Of a stretch of 64,000 nucleotides of DNA, positions 11,851 to 25,069 are shown piece after piece. The position numbers and the translations under genes are program-made. The notes below the pieces were generated by a model, which made no database searches, was not told the origin of the DNA, and was given only the letters and a program-made list of their open reading frames with translations. Origin of the DNA: Brugia malayi (lineage: Eukaryota; Nematoda; Chromadorea; Rhabditida; Onchocercidae); assembly GCF_000002995.4 (NCBI RefSeq), contig NW_025062479.1, positions 23,490,221-23,554,220 on the forward strand, read 5' to 3'. Position 1 is the stretch's first letter. Each line of letters starts with the position of its first letter.

Positions 11851-12750
11851 ATTATTCAAAGGCAATCAGTAAACCACCAGAAATTATTCAAAAGCAATCA
11901 ACAAACAAATAATAAATAATTGCTGACAAACAAAATGGAAAAGATAAAAACTGAAAATAAGCGAAATCCATTTTATGCTCTCATTCTTTTCACTTTATCA
12001 AATTAAATAAGGATGAGAAGAAATTCACAATTTATCTTACATATATTAGTTATCATTTATTTTCATTTAATTATTGAATAAAAAACTTAACTAACAAGAC
12101 TAGTTCTTTCTTTTCTTTAAAAAAAAAAAAAAAAAAGTTTTAACAAGACTATCTCAATTTTCAGCTATAGAAATTCTATCATTAATTTTCAATTCTTCAA
12201 ATCTTCAAATTAAGTCTCTTCCTGCTGTTATTTCGAATTGAAAGTTCTCTCACTTTCCATTTACTCTTTCATACTTACTATTAATATATGTAACTTTACT
12301 ACATTTACTATTTCAAACTTATCAACATATTAATAACTTACTCAGTTACTAATGTACTAACTGTCATTAATTTCCAATTTCTATTTTCCATTTACTCTCT
12401 TTCATACTTACTGTTAAACATGTAACTTTACTACATTTACTATTTCAGACTTATCATCATACTTAATAATTTACTTACTCAGTTACTAATGTACTAACTG
12501 TCATTAATTTCCAATTTCTATTTTCCATTTACTCTCTTTCATACTTACTGTTAAACATGTAACTTTACTACATTTACTATTTCAGACTTATCAACATACT
12601 TAATAACTTACTTACTCAATTACTAAAATACTAACTGTCAACCTTTTCCCTCCTTATTTACTTTTTAAGACGATCCAATTTCGCAGCAACAGTACTAATA
12701 TTCTTTGTACTTTTTTAAAATCAAAATTGTCTAATACAATAAAGCATTTA
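11851..12750. other. Intergenic with three-copy tandem duplication
   Basis: No gene is seen. About 12250-12640 holds three imperfect copies of a ~137-bp AT-rich unit (cues: TTCCATTTACT, CATACTTACT, GTAACTTTACTACATTTACT, CAGTTACTAATGTACTAACT). The middle and last copies are nearly identical. Confidence 0.8.
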
Positions 12751-12909
12751 TTAATGCCTATTATCGATTGATGCAAGCAAAAATCTCAAATAATATCCCG
12801 GTAAATCTCGGACCATCACTAGCACTTCCTCAAATTTCAAATAATTTTCCGCTGCATTACGTAGCAAGCGTGCATCACCAACTGTAACAGCTCGACTAGC
12901 ACAGGGGTT
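12751..12909 (-). CDS. Unidentified C-terminal exon or micro-protein
   Basis: On the minus strand an acceptor CCTGCCTACAG is followed by 52 codons and TAA. The exon has coding-like composition and includes TVGDARLLRNAAENYLKFEE and VLVMVRDLPGYYLRFLLAS. The frame stays open upstream for another ~70 codons (to about 13116) with a low-complexity Thr/His/Pro stretch. That part is either 5' UTR or intron, or makes this a small intronless protein. No earlier exon was found on the minus strand. It points away from the + gene at 13168, so the GC-richer spacer may be a shared promoter. I do not recognise the family. Confidence 0.45.
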   Translation of the reverse strand, partial: NPCASRAVTVGDARLLRNAAENYLKFEEVLVMVRDLPGYYLRFLLASIDNRH

Positions 12910-12937
12910 CTGTAGGCAGGTGGTTGTAATGGCTGAG

Positions 12938-13125
12938 TGACGCATGCGTGCGTGCGTGCGTTGCGGGTGGCGTGGGTGGTGCGCGTTGGGTGGGTAGAGA
13001 TGATGACTGGATGGATTTGTGTTTTGTACTGTTGGATTGTGTGTTGGTAGCTTTTCTTGTTGTTGCATTGTAATAGTTGTTGTATTGATGATATTATATA
13101 CGTCAAAACGTGACAAAACGTGACG
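12938..13125. promoter_or_regulatory. GC/CpG-rich spacer between divergent genes
   Basis: This is a sharp break from the AT-rich surroundings. (GCGT)n at about 12943-12962 is followed by G/T-rich sequence with CpGs. At 13100-13124 three ACGT cores occur in tandem (ACGTCAAAACGTGACAAAAC, then GTGACGG). It lies between the minus-strand exon and the trans-splice-like acceptor of the + gene, so a bidirectional promoter is a reasonable inference. Confidence 0.45.
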
Positions 13126-13167
13126 GGTATTGTTGATGAAATTTCAGGCCACGAAAGATGTATAGCA

Positions 13168-15476
13168 ATGCCGGGAGTGGTCCGAAAGAAATGTGCTGAA
13201 AGGAAGTTGCTAGCGGTAAAGAATAGAGGAAAGAGGAGAGCACGACAAATGTCACAACAATCGGAATTACTCGGTAGTATGGTTGGAGAGAATGACTCTC
13301 GACCAGGTATGTTACATTACTATTCAGCTATGAATTCAAGCATAGAAATTGTAGCTAGAAGAAATAAGTAGTTTGAAGTGGAGTATTTGAAGTTAATGGG
13401 ATGATATGTCTAAAAAAATAATGCATTTGCAAAGTTTATATAGATTATACTGATTTTTATTATTGTTAGCAATTATTGTATTTAGAGATAACTGTTGGTT
13501 ACTGCAGACAATTCAGATATATGAATTTCATATAGGTAGTGCAGCTGTTAGAAGGTAAGCTATCTCGGAATTTTTTTTTTTTTTTTTTTTCATCATGTTA
13601 TTCACAAATTTTTAGAGGTCTTCCGAAAATTACTGAAGCATGAACAACGCGAAACACCACCACGCTTGGTATGTAATAAACTTTCGTATTTTTTGCATAA
13701 GACTTTTTACTAAAATTAGTAGAAAGAGAAACAATTATTGGAGGAGTTAATGACAGATGTACCGATACAATCAGCGAAAATATGAATAAATTGTATAGTT
13801 CTGATTAGATGTGGAGACAATGAACTGTTGGTTGTATATGGCATGTAAAAGAGACATAGGATTATAGATTGAACTGTTTTGTTTTGAATGTAACGGAAAA
13901 AACTTATTTGAAGTGTTTTCCCATTATGTTTATACTCTTATTTTTTCTTTTGCAGTCGCCAGTCGATGGTCTCTCGAATGACCCTAGTGTTTCCACAGAT
14001 AGCACTAATAGCAGTAATGACGATGCTAAGAAACCATGCGTATTACTTCCAAAAAATAGCGATGAGAATCAAGGGTTGCTATTGGATAGGAAGGATGAAA
14101 TTCAGCGTTTGCTTTCGAAAGTAAGATTCCCAGACGGTGAAAGGGTTTAAAAAATTTCAAATTTGTTAAGCTTTTCATATGGAACATTATTTTGTCATGA
14201 ATTACACCGTAACCATTATAACGGGTTTGACAGGGTGAAATTTTGTAAGTAGTTTGAAATTCGTTTTGTTAGTTTTGACAAGAAGTGCTGTTACAGCTTG
14301 AAATAATAATAATATAGCTGTAATATGGATATGATGATTCAGTGCGGCTTGAATTGCATATGTAATATTATATTTTTGAGATTAGCGATTCTACATGAAA
14401 GAAATATTGTGAATTTCGCTAACTACAAGAGTTCATCAAGGAACAATTCCATATATTTCAAGATTAAGTCTCGAAATTGATTAGTGATTTTCAGACTGCT
14501 AAACAAGAAATGCCACAGCTCGACAGTGAGTGTCAGAATGCTGCATGTGGTAAAGTTCCAATTATACCTCATTTAGTTCAGTTTTGGATAGGTATCTCTT
14601 TATGCTTCGGTACTTTACAAAGGTGGCGAATTACCACAACCGTAAGGTTTGGTGTACCACTTAACCTTATATATCTATCAAGAACATCGAAGGAATACTC
14701 TGAAGATATTAGAAATACAAGGTTTTTATCGAGAGGAACTTGAACATTTGATGTAAATATAGGTTACAAATTAATTAGTATGTTAATGAAATGGTTATAG
14801 GGCAAGATAATGGTACTGATCCTGAATCGGCAGCAACATCATCAGTACATTCAGATGATACGCCACCCCGTTTAACTGCTGCTCAAGTAGTAAGTTTGTT
14901 CGTAATCGCTTTGAAAAACAAAATCATTGTAGTGGTTTTATTAGTGCATTCATCTCATTTTTTTGTTTTGCAAGTCAACAGAATTTTCAGAACTCGTCAT
15001 TTTCATCAAATATGATGGATGGTGAAGAAAGCCGTGGAGAATACTGTGACGATAATGCATCGCCTCCACCTCTTGATAAGTATGCATCTGCTGGATCGTC
15101 ACCAATAGTTCCTGGTTCCAGATCGAGAGATTCAACATTGTGGACTCTACGTCTCAGGCGTCGTCCATTTCATACATCTTTGCTTACTGCTGCTTCTGAG
15201 GCTGGTCCTTCAATGAATAAAAGAAGTTACTCAGAAGCAGATTGGGCGAACAGACTAGCGGAAGTGCTCAGGGATTTGCATCCCAGTCAGCTAGTGCTGG
15301 CAAAGGAAACCATTCATTCAACGGTGGTCAGAATTCTTGCGCAAGAAATAACATCTGATATATCATGTCTTATGAATCTGATCGAAAATCAAGATCGCCG
15401 CGCCGCCGCTTTTGAAAGAGTTCTTAAGGATTTGAAGAAATTTAAAACTGATTGTACTTATGATTCCACCCTTTAA
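13168..15476 (+). CDS. Unknown protein, ~320 aa, 6 exons, basic N-terminus
   Basis: Joined exons are 13168-13306, 13616-13668, 13956-14120, 14495-14525, 14801-14889 and 14991-15476 (963 nt). Phases match. The start ATG lies 22 nt after an isolated AAATTTCAG, fitting a trans-spliced leader. The N-terminus is strongly basic (NRGKRRARQ, nuclear-signal-like). The middle is Ser/Asn/Asp-rich and low complexity. The C-terminus (residues ~230-315) looks helical, with RLAEVLRDLHPSQLVLAKE then IHSTVVRILAQE, loosely like a BESS-type interaction motif. Exon 4 has two in-phase donors, at 14525 (GTGAGT) and ~14591 (GTATCT), so two isoforms differing by 22 residues are possible. Function unknown; a chromatin or transcription role is only an inference. 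Confidence 0.6.
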
Positions 15477-16846
15477 CTTTTTTTTATTAATTAATTCACT
15501 AATCTTTTCTTTGTTTATAACTATTTCACAACCAGTGAGGCGCCGGTACTGTTAGATACTGCTCAAAAACAACGATAAAAATGAGCTAAACTGAAAGTAT
15601 TTATTCGCCTTAATGTGTCATTATCAGCTAAATATCTTTTGATCAACCTGAAATGGATCGTTCTGAAATATCTACTTTGTAGTAATAGTAAAGGTTTTGA
15701 GCACGGAAAGGAAAAGTTTTTAAGTACATATTAGCAGACACTACAGTGTACTAAAATGTATGTTGATGAACTTTCATTTATCAAACACTGTTTGAAACTC
15801 TGGTAGTAATGTACGGTTGCACCTTAGTAATTTCGATTAAAAATCGCAGAGCTATGTCGGTGATTTAGATATTTTTGTCTATGACGATATCTTTTCTGTC
15901 TCTTTAGCCTTCTATCCGTCCTGAAGCACTGGTTGTTTTAGAATTATACAAACTGAAATTAGAGCTATACAAACTGAAAATAACTGTAGCATTTGTCTCT
16001 CTTGAATGTTATGTATTTTGCTTAAATTTTATCATAGTACTGACGGGATTTGCACAATTGTTCGTCAAAAATGTGATATGCGGTGACGAGGGTTTGTTGT
16101 CATTTCTGTTCTGTCTGTTCGTTTGTGTATTGATTTGACTTCTTTTACCGCATGTTGATTTTAGCTTTATCAGTTTGCTTCTATATAAAATATAATTTCA
16201 AATTTCACGAACTTTCTTGTTTGTTATAAATCCGTTTCCAATCGGCATTTTTTTAATTCTTTATTATCAAGCAGATAATTTTATAATGTTTGGAGTAAGT
16301 TATGTGGGATTGCGTGTAATTATCATTTTTTTTTTTTTTTTTTTTTTTAAATTGAGCTAGTTAACATTTCGCGCATTATAGTCTCTTGATATCTATTACC
16401 TTGATATCTCATTTCTTAATAGTAATATGCTTTTTGAAGGAATGCATAGCAGGTTAGATGATCGCCGTTTTATAAGAGAAAATGGAATCGCATATGCTGT
16501 CATACCGATATTCCATCAAATCAGATATCGAAGTTATTGAACAAGGAGTAGAATTCACAGTACTGTTTAGGTCTCGTTGCATGAAGGCGTGGGTGATAGG
16601 CTGTTAACAGTATCTTTAAAAGGGTTAATTTTACTTATAACAGTCGATCTTCCATTATAGTTACGTGGGAGATTGATTTTAATAGAAAAGGATATTACAA
16701 ATGTCGATTTGTAGAATTTGTAGTATAATTTTTGTCACGATACTTTAAAAAGTACTGTCAGACATTTTTAAAGTGTACTTGCAGCACTATCACATTAGTC
16801 TACTGTGTGATCGATCTATTTCCCGAAATTCTCAACACGAAATGTG
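15477..16846. other. Intergenic, no gene seen
   Basis: Contains the 3' region of the previous gene and the upstream region of the HMG-box gene, with a poly-T run at 16326-16348. No phased open frame was seen. Confidence 0.5.
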
Positions 16847-19281
16847 ATGGAGATGTCCGGCCCAGGTGATTTCGTAACGGATAATCTTGCGTCAGGTGGT
16901 GCGGTATGTGGGACAGCTGTGGCTCCAAGTGGACAAGAAACATCGAGTAGCGCTACTCCTGCTAAGGTTTTTAGATTTTTCTGTGTATTCAAATTTCATA
17001 GTGATAATTTTTGTTTGTAAGTGTTTTTGATATTACAAACGATTAATCTAGTGTTTGTCTAGAGCTTCTAGTTCAGATCTTGCAGAAACCCAAGAAGGCA
17101 TGTCGTGCCAGAACTGGTTATATGTTATTTCATGGTGAGGCTAGAAAACGCATCAGAGCAGCACATCCTGAATTGAATTTTGTTGAAGTGAGCAAACGTG
17201 TCGGCGAAGAGGTAAATTAAATTGTGGTGTATATTTTCATCATCATTATATCAACTTATTTCATAACATCTGTGATCATTTCGTTGGTTGCCTATAGATA
17301 TTTTGATAATTGATAAACAATTTTCAGTGGGCAAAAGTATCAGCTGAAGAAAAAAACAAATACAAATTACGTGCAGAACAAATTGCAAAGGAAGCAAAAG
17401 AGGATGACAGTCAAAAAATCATTTTGGTAGGTGTTTTTTTTTTTTTTCTTTTTTTCTTATACCAGTGATGTAATTGTACTTTGCGATTGAACAGAGAAGC
17501 AAGCAATAAACAAAATGTGTGGTCTTTTTTTATTTTCAGCCGCCTCCAGGAAGGATTCTCGTTTATCAATGCATGTGGCAAAAATGTGATATCCAAGCGG
17601 ATACATCAGATGCTCTTTATGAACATATCAAAACTACACACAATATGGAATACTTCTGTAAATAATTTATTTTATCAGTATATAGCAGTGATTAAATTTA
17701 AGGTAATCAGTTTAAGATGCTGGTAATCTAGCTAACGTTTAAGTACGCTATATCCTACATTCCATGACAAATTAGATATTTGCATCTTTGTTGGAGGCAC
17801 TGCAGTAAATCCATTTGTTAAACGGTAAAATTCGTAAATTTAAACATAGATATAAGCAAAATAATCTTGGAACAAAGTCAATTTTTACTATATATTTTTA
17901 TCAAAAATTTTTTTTAGCGCAGGGTGAAAAACGTTATGCTTGTTTATGGTCGACATGTTTCAGAAATAAGCGATATCCAAGGTAAGCCAATCTCAAGCTC
18001 TGATAAGATAGGACTTGTACTGATTTTTTTTTTTTTTTTTGTTTTTTTGGTTTTTAGCTAACTGGTTTGATCATAACTGGTTCTTTTTCTGTACAGTTAT
18101 ATTTAACTTGATGTTTTTATTATGAGTTTGTAATCATGGCATCAAAAATATACTGTATTAAATGATCTGATAATCTTGCTAATTTGGATTATGAAGGATT
18201 TAAATATTTTTTAGATCATTTTCACTGCTGCCTCATTTACAGCAGCATATTAAATACAAACATTTGCCAAGGTGTGCACGATTTATCACACCAGATAAGA
18301 AAAGCAAGTAAGCATTCAATAACCATTTATTTGTTTCTAATTTTTTATTTGACGAGAGCTCTAGAAGCAATTCTATTTGTATAACCAATATTCAGTAGAA
18401 GAACTTTGTGCTGTTATCGTAGCCATTTGATGTTTCATTATGAATTATTAATAAAGAAATGGATTGACGTTCTATTTCATAGGTAAATTTTATTGTATTT
18501 CAGGAACTTCTTCAGTTTGACATCATCTGCACCCACACCTACAACTGAATCTACGAGTGCAGTGCGATCATATGCACGAAAGACACATCCTTTGGTCACC
18601 CTCCACACACCATTTGTCTTGCCGTCTTCTCATGGGCAAATGCAAATAGCTCCAGCATTTATGATTCCACAACAGCAGCCCAGTAATTTTCCACAAGTTT
18701 GTTTTTTTCTCATTTTTCTTATTGACTGTCACTTTCATCGCTTTTTCTTATAACTAAGATCGAGAAAAAAAAAAAGAACAAATAACAAAAAAGGCAGATA
18801 TTACGCATACTAACCCAAAAGAAGAAAAAAAGAAAGAATTAATTCATTTTGATTCGGAACTGATATCAAACTTATGCTTTTGCTTGTATGGACAATTGAC
18901 ATCGTGTAGATTACTGTGAAAGATATACTGTTGTCACATTCTTTGGTTGTTCAAGCTATTGTTTCATTTCGTAGCACCTAAATTTTACATATCGGATAAC
19001 GTAAAATAAATTGCAGGTTAAATATAGTAAACCATTTAACAGTCATTTTTTAGGATGGTTTTGCTTATGCATTAAGCGCCAATCCATCGGGACAATCGTT
19101 CGCTGATGGTAGTGTCGCTATAGCGATGTTGGAACATGAGGGAAACAAAGGTCCTACGAACACCGACTCATCAGCACTTCAGCAGGCATTTTACTCAGGA
19201 CAGCAGTATTTGCCAAATTCGAATAGTGCTTGGACGATTCCTAACAAAGTTACTCGATCTCCGGAATTTAACAACGGATAG
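16847..19281 (+). CDS. HMG-box protein with two C2H2-like fingers, ~346 aa
   Basis: Probable chromatin-associated protein. Eight exons join in phase: 16847-16966, 17086-17211, 17328-17426, 17540-17657, 17918-17981, 18215-18307, 18504-18696 and 19054-19281 (1041 nt). The HMG box spans residues ~43-105 (RTGYMLFHGEARKRIRAAHP, then FVEVSKRVGEEWAKVSAEEK). Finger 1 has C126, C131, H144 and H149. Finger 2 has C163, C168, H187 and H192. Both are CX4C...HX4H and each is split or flanked by introns. The tail is Pro/Gln/Ser-rich with no further domain seen. Exon 4 must end at the T|GTAAAT donor; otherwise a TAA ends the protein after finger 1. The box resembles that of the polybromo (PBAF) family, but no bromodomain or BAH domain is in the window. 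Start could be Met1 or Met3. Confidence 0.75.
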
Positions 19282-22034
19282 TGGATTTTTTCGTTCGGAT
19301 TGGTATGCGCAGTACTGTTTGAAAAATTTTCAAACATTGACTGTGACATGCTCAAGAAACTGCTTGGTTATTCATTATTTTTTTCCATTATTCGACCATT
19401 GCAGCGCAGTTGGGAGTACTTAACGATTTTAGGATATCGTTTTTAATTTTGAGGCCAGATGCTATAGCTTAGGCCAAATATTTCGCCTATTATATGATAT
19501 GCATAACAGAAAATTTCCTACTGCGACATTGAATGCAGTTTTTGATTATGTCCTTTGGAGGGAAAAGCATTCGGTTAAAGTATCATTCTATTCTTAACGA
19601 GTGTTATTTGAGAGCTGTTATTGTAACAGAGCTATTCTCAGGCCTCTAGGCACGCGAAGTGCATTTCTTGAACTTCCAGCACATGCCTTTTGCGGTTTTG
19701 AAGCTGTTGCTATGAGCACTTTTATTATTTGTACTTTTATTCTTATTTTCCGCAAACTTAAAGTTTTTGTTTTCTTTCAAATTTCTTTAAAATGATATTT
19801 TTTTTAATTTGCGGTGGCAAATGCAGAAGTAGCAAGGACATTCCGAAATATAATTGTCAATTTTGTTTCCATGTCAGAACAGGTGTAATTCTAAGATCAT
19901 CAATGTTAAAGAGCAAATATTTGAGCAGGTTTAACAAATATGTCAAATGAGAAGTGCAGTGAACTGACAGGTGAATTGCGGTGTTTATTTTAGAACACAA
20001 AATTAATAGCACTTATTGTTATGGTGAAACTGCTTATTAAGAATATTAAATATTAAAGATGTTAAACACCAGAAATGTTATTTAGTTTTTATATGGTCGC
20101 ATTTAAAGCCTTTTTACTTTTTTTTATTGTTTTCTGAAATCTGTTTTGTTTTTAAAATGAAAAATTTTTGTGCTGTTTTTAAAGCTGTGAAATTAGTTAT
20201 TGTTTATTGTGAAGCGTAAATATAGCATTCCGTGTCGGTTGCTTGCTTTGTGGATTACTTTTTCCTTTATTTTATGCACATTAATTGACTTCAATTATCG
20301 CAGAAAATCACTTTATTTCTTTTTTTTTTTTGTTTCAATTTTTAAGATTGATTTTAATATTAGCTATTTATATTATTGCCTTTTTTGATATGATATGGGA
20401 GCATATGCTTAAATTTCGGTAATGCAGTTCGTTTCATTTCACTATTTACCACAAATATTTCATTTTCTTTTGAATTCAACATTAATCATACATCTCTTTT
20501 CGCTTAGATTACTTTCTCTTTTTATATTTTTGTAAGTTGAAACTACTGCATTTATCTTCAATAATAAGTCCCCTAATAGAATTGTTCTTTTCTGTCATAT
20601 TTTTTTCAACAGTTTATAGTGTCGTTTAGTATTTTACAATATATTGTCTTATTCTTTGAATAATTGAGATAAAATTTTTCTAATTTAAATTTGACTTCTT
20701 TCTCTCTTTTTATTCCACTTTATTATCGTTAAGTTCTGGATGAGATAATTTTTTGAACACTTTTCGTGTCTTCTTCACCTTCTCGATTCCTGTGTGTATG
20801 TTTTTTTTTTCCTTTTTTTTTGTTGTGAAAAATACAGGGATCACACGCATTTCTTGATAATTTGTTTACATGATGTTATATTTTCTCCACATCATTTATA
20901 TATTCATGATCAATTACTACTAATATGTTATGATTGTTATGATATATATCATTCATTTGCTTGAGTAATTGAATATTCTACAATCCAATTGATTATTATT
21001 ATTATGATGTATTGGGTGTTGACTTATAATTTGTAATTTAGCAAGGTATCTTCTTTCTAAGATATTATTGACAAAAAGGAGACCAAGAAAGAAGCGGGAA
21101 ATTAAAGCGGTCTACAATCTCATTACTCTATTATAGATTCAAAAATGTTCAAAGTCATACCCAAAGTTAAACCTAACAATTATTAATGACATTGTTCTTC
21201 CTACATCAAATCGTTTCTTACTGTTGTTTTACAACTATTATTCGGCCATGTTAACAAATTTATGTGTGTTTTTTTTTTTTCATAAAATGTATTTTTTTTT
21301 TCTCAGTCTTAATTTGTGAACAATTTACCAAAATGTTAGTTATATGCAATCCTATCAAGTTACTGTTACAAATTAGAGGGTTTTTTTTTAAATTGAATAC
21401 TGTTCAAATAAAATAAGTTAGCTAAGTAAAATTGAGATAGAGATAGAAGATGAGGTAAATTTTAATTATATTATATTTATTATTTGATTATATGTAAGAA
21501 TTATTTGTGATGATGAGTAACATTAAGCAAGAATAATTTTGATTTTTTATAATGTGATGGATTGTATGTGGGAGTTAATATTTTCTAGATTAGATTAGAT
21601 ATGAGTAAAATTTTAATTTGGAATACTAACAGAGGCACATACTGAAAGATATCATTTCATTAAAGGTTAAAATGGATGTGGTATCATTTTACTTTTACTA
21701 ATAAGTATACAATAATCTATCATTTGTAGATATTCGAATTAAGTATTCGATTTTATGATAAAAATTTAAATTTACAGTGAATTATTTCTCTCCTCTCAGC
21801 TATTACATATAAATGGTCTGGCTATTATGGAAAAAAAAAAGGCGCAATTCACTCTCTTAATAAGATTATTTTCAAAAACTGATTTCGGTTATTTTTGGAT
21901 GATGTAAATTATAAATTTTGGCTGAAATGATTTCTTGGGATTAATCTAAAACAGAAACAATTAATATGTTTTATTTATTGGTGATGTAAGATTTATTGAG
22001 GGAAAGAGTAAATTGTATTTATTTCGTCGATAGT
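19282..22034. other. Long intergenic stretch, no gene seen
   Basis: About 2.75 kb. 19600-19720 is less AT-rich and holds a short open frame, most likely 3' UTR of the HMG-box gene. The remainder is AT-rich with many T-runs. Confidence 0.5.
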
Positions 22035-25000
22035 ATGGATATCATGGCAGCTGATGAAATTAAAATTACTGATGATACGAAAAGTTGTAATGATTTGAAA
22101 GGTTTTAAATTTAAAGAAATACTTGGCGAAGATGCTACCCGTAAGGTAAGAATTTTTTCAGTAACAGTTTTTAATAGGTAAAATGTTGTGTAAAATTAAA
22201 CAATCATCAAAGTATTATCGATTTGAAAGGAATGATTAATGTGAAGTGTTGCTTCAATATATTAAAATTTTCTTCCAAAATTATTGTTAACTCTTCATAA
22301 ATCGAGTAAATCTTAAAATGCTAACCTAAATAACTTCCACAAATAATTTTAGCAATTGAAATCTGTAAAATTGCTGTTTAGCTTTATCGTAAATTTAAAT
22401 TAATAAGAAAAAAAAAATCTTAAAATTTATAAAAACTTTGCAAATTTTTCTCTTTGAACTTTTTTTGTTAAAGTTAATTTTTTTTTTTTTTTTTTTTTTT
22501 TAAGATAACTTTTGTGCTACTCGATGTGAATAATTGTAATGATCAAGCTGTTTTAATTGTGGAAAAAACTCCTTTTCCTATGGATGAACAAGATTGGAAT
22601 ACCATTGTATCGCAATGTTCACTGGAAACTTTATCAATGAATGATATATATTCAAATCATATTTTATTTCCACCAGAGAAATTTTCTGGTAACAATCTTT
22701 ACTTTCTTCATATTTTCAATTATTTGATCATTTTCTTTAAGATTATCTAAATTCATATTAATCGTGTGGGATACCAAACAAGACAATTTTTCATAGAAGT
22801 TGTGTATTACTGATTTTTAGAACTACTATTTGGTACTAATTTTGCTTTTGCTTTTTTTTTTTTTGAGCAAAATATAGTTCTTAAATGAGTTATAATTAAT
22901 GAGTTGTAATTTTTTTTTTTTTTTCTTTTTTTGGTTTGGTATTAATATAGCCATAGAGCTTTCTAAGATAATGAGATATTAAAAAGTATACATAAGGGAT
23001 CAAGACGACGTTAATAAATCCATGTACCGAAAAGCATATTGCAAAATATCGAGATCAGAAGCGATATGTCATCTATGAAACACCGGACGATTACAAGACC
23101 ATCACTTTACCTTATCTGGAAGAACAGCAATTCACAATGAAGGTGTCATTTTAATAAAAAAAAAAAATTACGATTTTTTAATTCTAAATTTTCTAATTGT
23201 TAGTAATTCAAATAACTTTTGTTATGAATAGATGGTGCTATTTAGTTTGTCTCTAATTTTTATTTTTAGTGGATTTTTAATATGCTGGAGCATAAAGCCG
23301 AAATGGATCGTATTATTTTTGAAGATGCAGATCCAGAGAATGGTTTTATACTTGCTCCAGATCTTAAATGGGATGGCAAGAATTTAGCTAATCTTTATGT
23401 GTTAGCAATTATCAGGCGGAAAGGAATCAAATCCATTCGGTAGTTTAAATATTTTCTTCTCTTCTAAACTGCTCATTTGAAAAATATTAACATTTTAAAC
23501 ACCGGAAGAATGTGGATCGATGATGGTTAAATCATTTCAGTGAGCAATGAATGGAACCGTAGTTGATATTGTGAATTAAAGAGAAAATTCTTTAGATTAA
23601 AAACTTTTTAAAACAAAGATTTTTCTTCCTTAATTGCTTCTTTCTTTCTTTTTTAAATTTTGAAAAATTGATTATTTTTACAGTCTTTGATTTTTAACAA
23701 GTTAGAAATTTTCTGTTTTTTAATTTGAAAATTCCATTGCTTTTAAGGAAGCACTGTTGTTGACAATATGTGTTTTTCTACTTTTATTGTTACTGAAATT
23801 CATTGCATTTATTCCTTTCAGGGATTTAACAAGCAATGACCTTCCGCTGCTAGAGAATATTTCAAAAAAAAGTTATATAGCAATTAAAGAAAAATATGGA
23901 ATTGATAAACACCAGGTAATTTCTAATTGTCAGTTCATAATCAGTTATCAATTTTCAGTTTACGTATTTTTTATCCTGTATGAGACATTATAATGGTAAT
24001 GCTTATCTGATAAGAAATGTTATGATGTAGAATTAGTTCTAATATGACAGTTTAAGATTCCAGTACAGTACTGTGAAATTTTGAGCTCTAATTCGGTAGA
24101 AATTTTTACTGGATTTTAAAATTCTGACAGAACTCGATTGCAACGTAATAAGATTTTTCAAACGAATTTAAGTTTTATAAGTTCTATAAGATGATAACTT
24201 TTTGTTATGCATAAGAGAGAAATGAAATTTGCATGTTGTAGAATGTTTTATGACTACTATAAGACATTTTATTTGAAAAATCGAATTAAAAAAAAAAAAT
24301 GAAACATCAGAGTGGTTCCTGGCAAGTTCATCTTTTCGTGCAATTCTAAGATGCTTACTAGAATGTTGTTTTAGTTGTAACAGAAGAGCAGTCCATCTTA
24401 TTTTATTCTTTTCTTTAGATTCGAGCTTATTTTCATTATCAACCAACATTCTATCATTTACATGTTCATTTCATTCATGTTTCATACGATGCACCGGCTA
24501 GTTCTGTTGCCATGGTTTGCTTTTTCAATTTTGATTTCCACTGTTAATTCGATTTTAATGTTTAGGTTAAGTAGGAAAAGTTCAAAAAAAAAAAAAAAAA
24601 AAAAAGAAAAAATAAAACGTAGAGTTGGAAAAGTTCAAAAATTTTGAAATATCAAATACAAAACTTGTCATAAAGAAAATATTGTCTAAATCCAAGTATA
24701 TTTGCTTTAAAGACAGCCTTGCAAACTGATAACGCAGTTCTTTTTTTTTTTTTTTTTTTCTTATTGATAAGATAAAACTGTAGTACAATTTTAGATAAAT
24801 TCTTGACATCATTTGTATAACGCATTTATTTACTGTTCGTTTTGTTTTTCTTATATTTTTAAAATATGGACGAATTAGATCGTTATGATAATCCTCTTTG
24901 ATAATTGATTGATATTTCTTATGTTTTTGTTTTTAAGGCTCATCTTCTGGAGGATGTAATTAACAATATAAAATTGGTTCCTGATTACTATCAGCGTTCT

Positions 25001-25069
25001 ACGCTAACTTTTACTATGAAAGAGAATAACTCACTTTTGAAATCATATCGCGATACATATCAATGGTAA
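22035..25069 (+). CDS. dcs-1: Scavenger mRNA decapping enzyme DcpS (DCS-1)
   Basis: Hydrolyses the m7G cap left after 3'-5' mRNA decay (HIT-family pyrophosphatase; nucleus and cytoplasm). Exons are 22035-22145, 22505-22688, 22997-23142, 23270-23439, 23822-23915, 24419-24514 and 24938-25069; 933 nt, 310 aa (human 337). Family landmarks in order: VLIVEKTPF, SNHILFPPEKF, DDYKTITLPYLE, the swapped-domain stretch GFILAPDLKWDGKNLANLYV, then the HIT triad HLHVH at residues 248-252 whose central His250 is the expected nucleophile, and YYQRSTLTF near the C-terminus. Exon 3 uses a weak CATAAG acceptor, and exons 6-7 use TTTAG and TTTAAG. Met1 and Met4 are both possible starts. The Pol III subunit gene follows on the same strand 0.76 kb downstream, so co-transcription is possible but not shown. 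Confidence 0.95.

Noticed and set aside
12837..13106. Gln/Thr/His-rich minus-strand frame across the GC-rich spacer
   Set aside because: Alternative frame of the same repetitive spacer; low complexity and no conserved feature.
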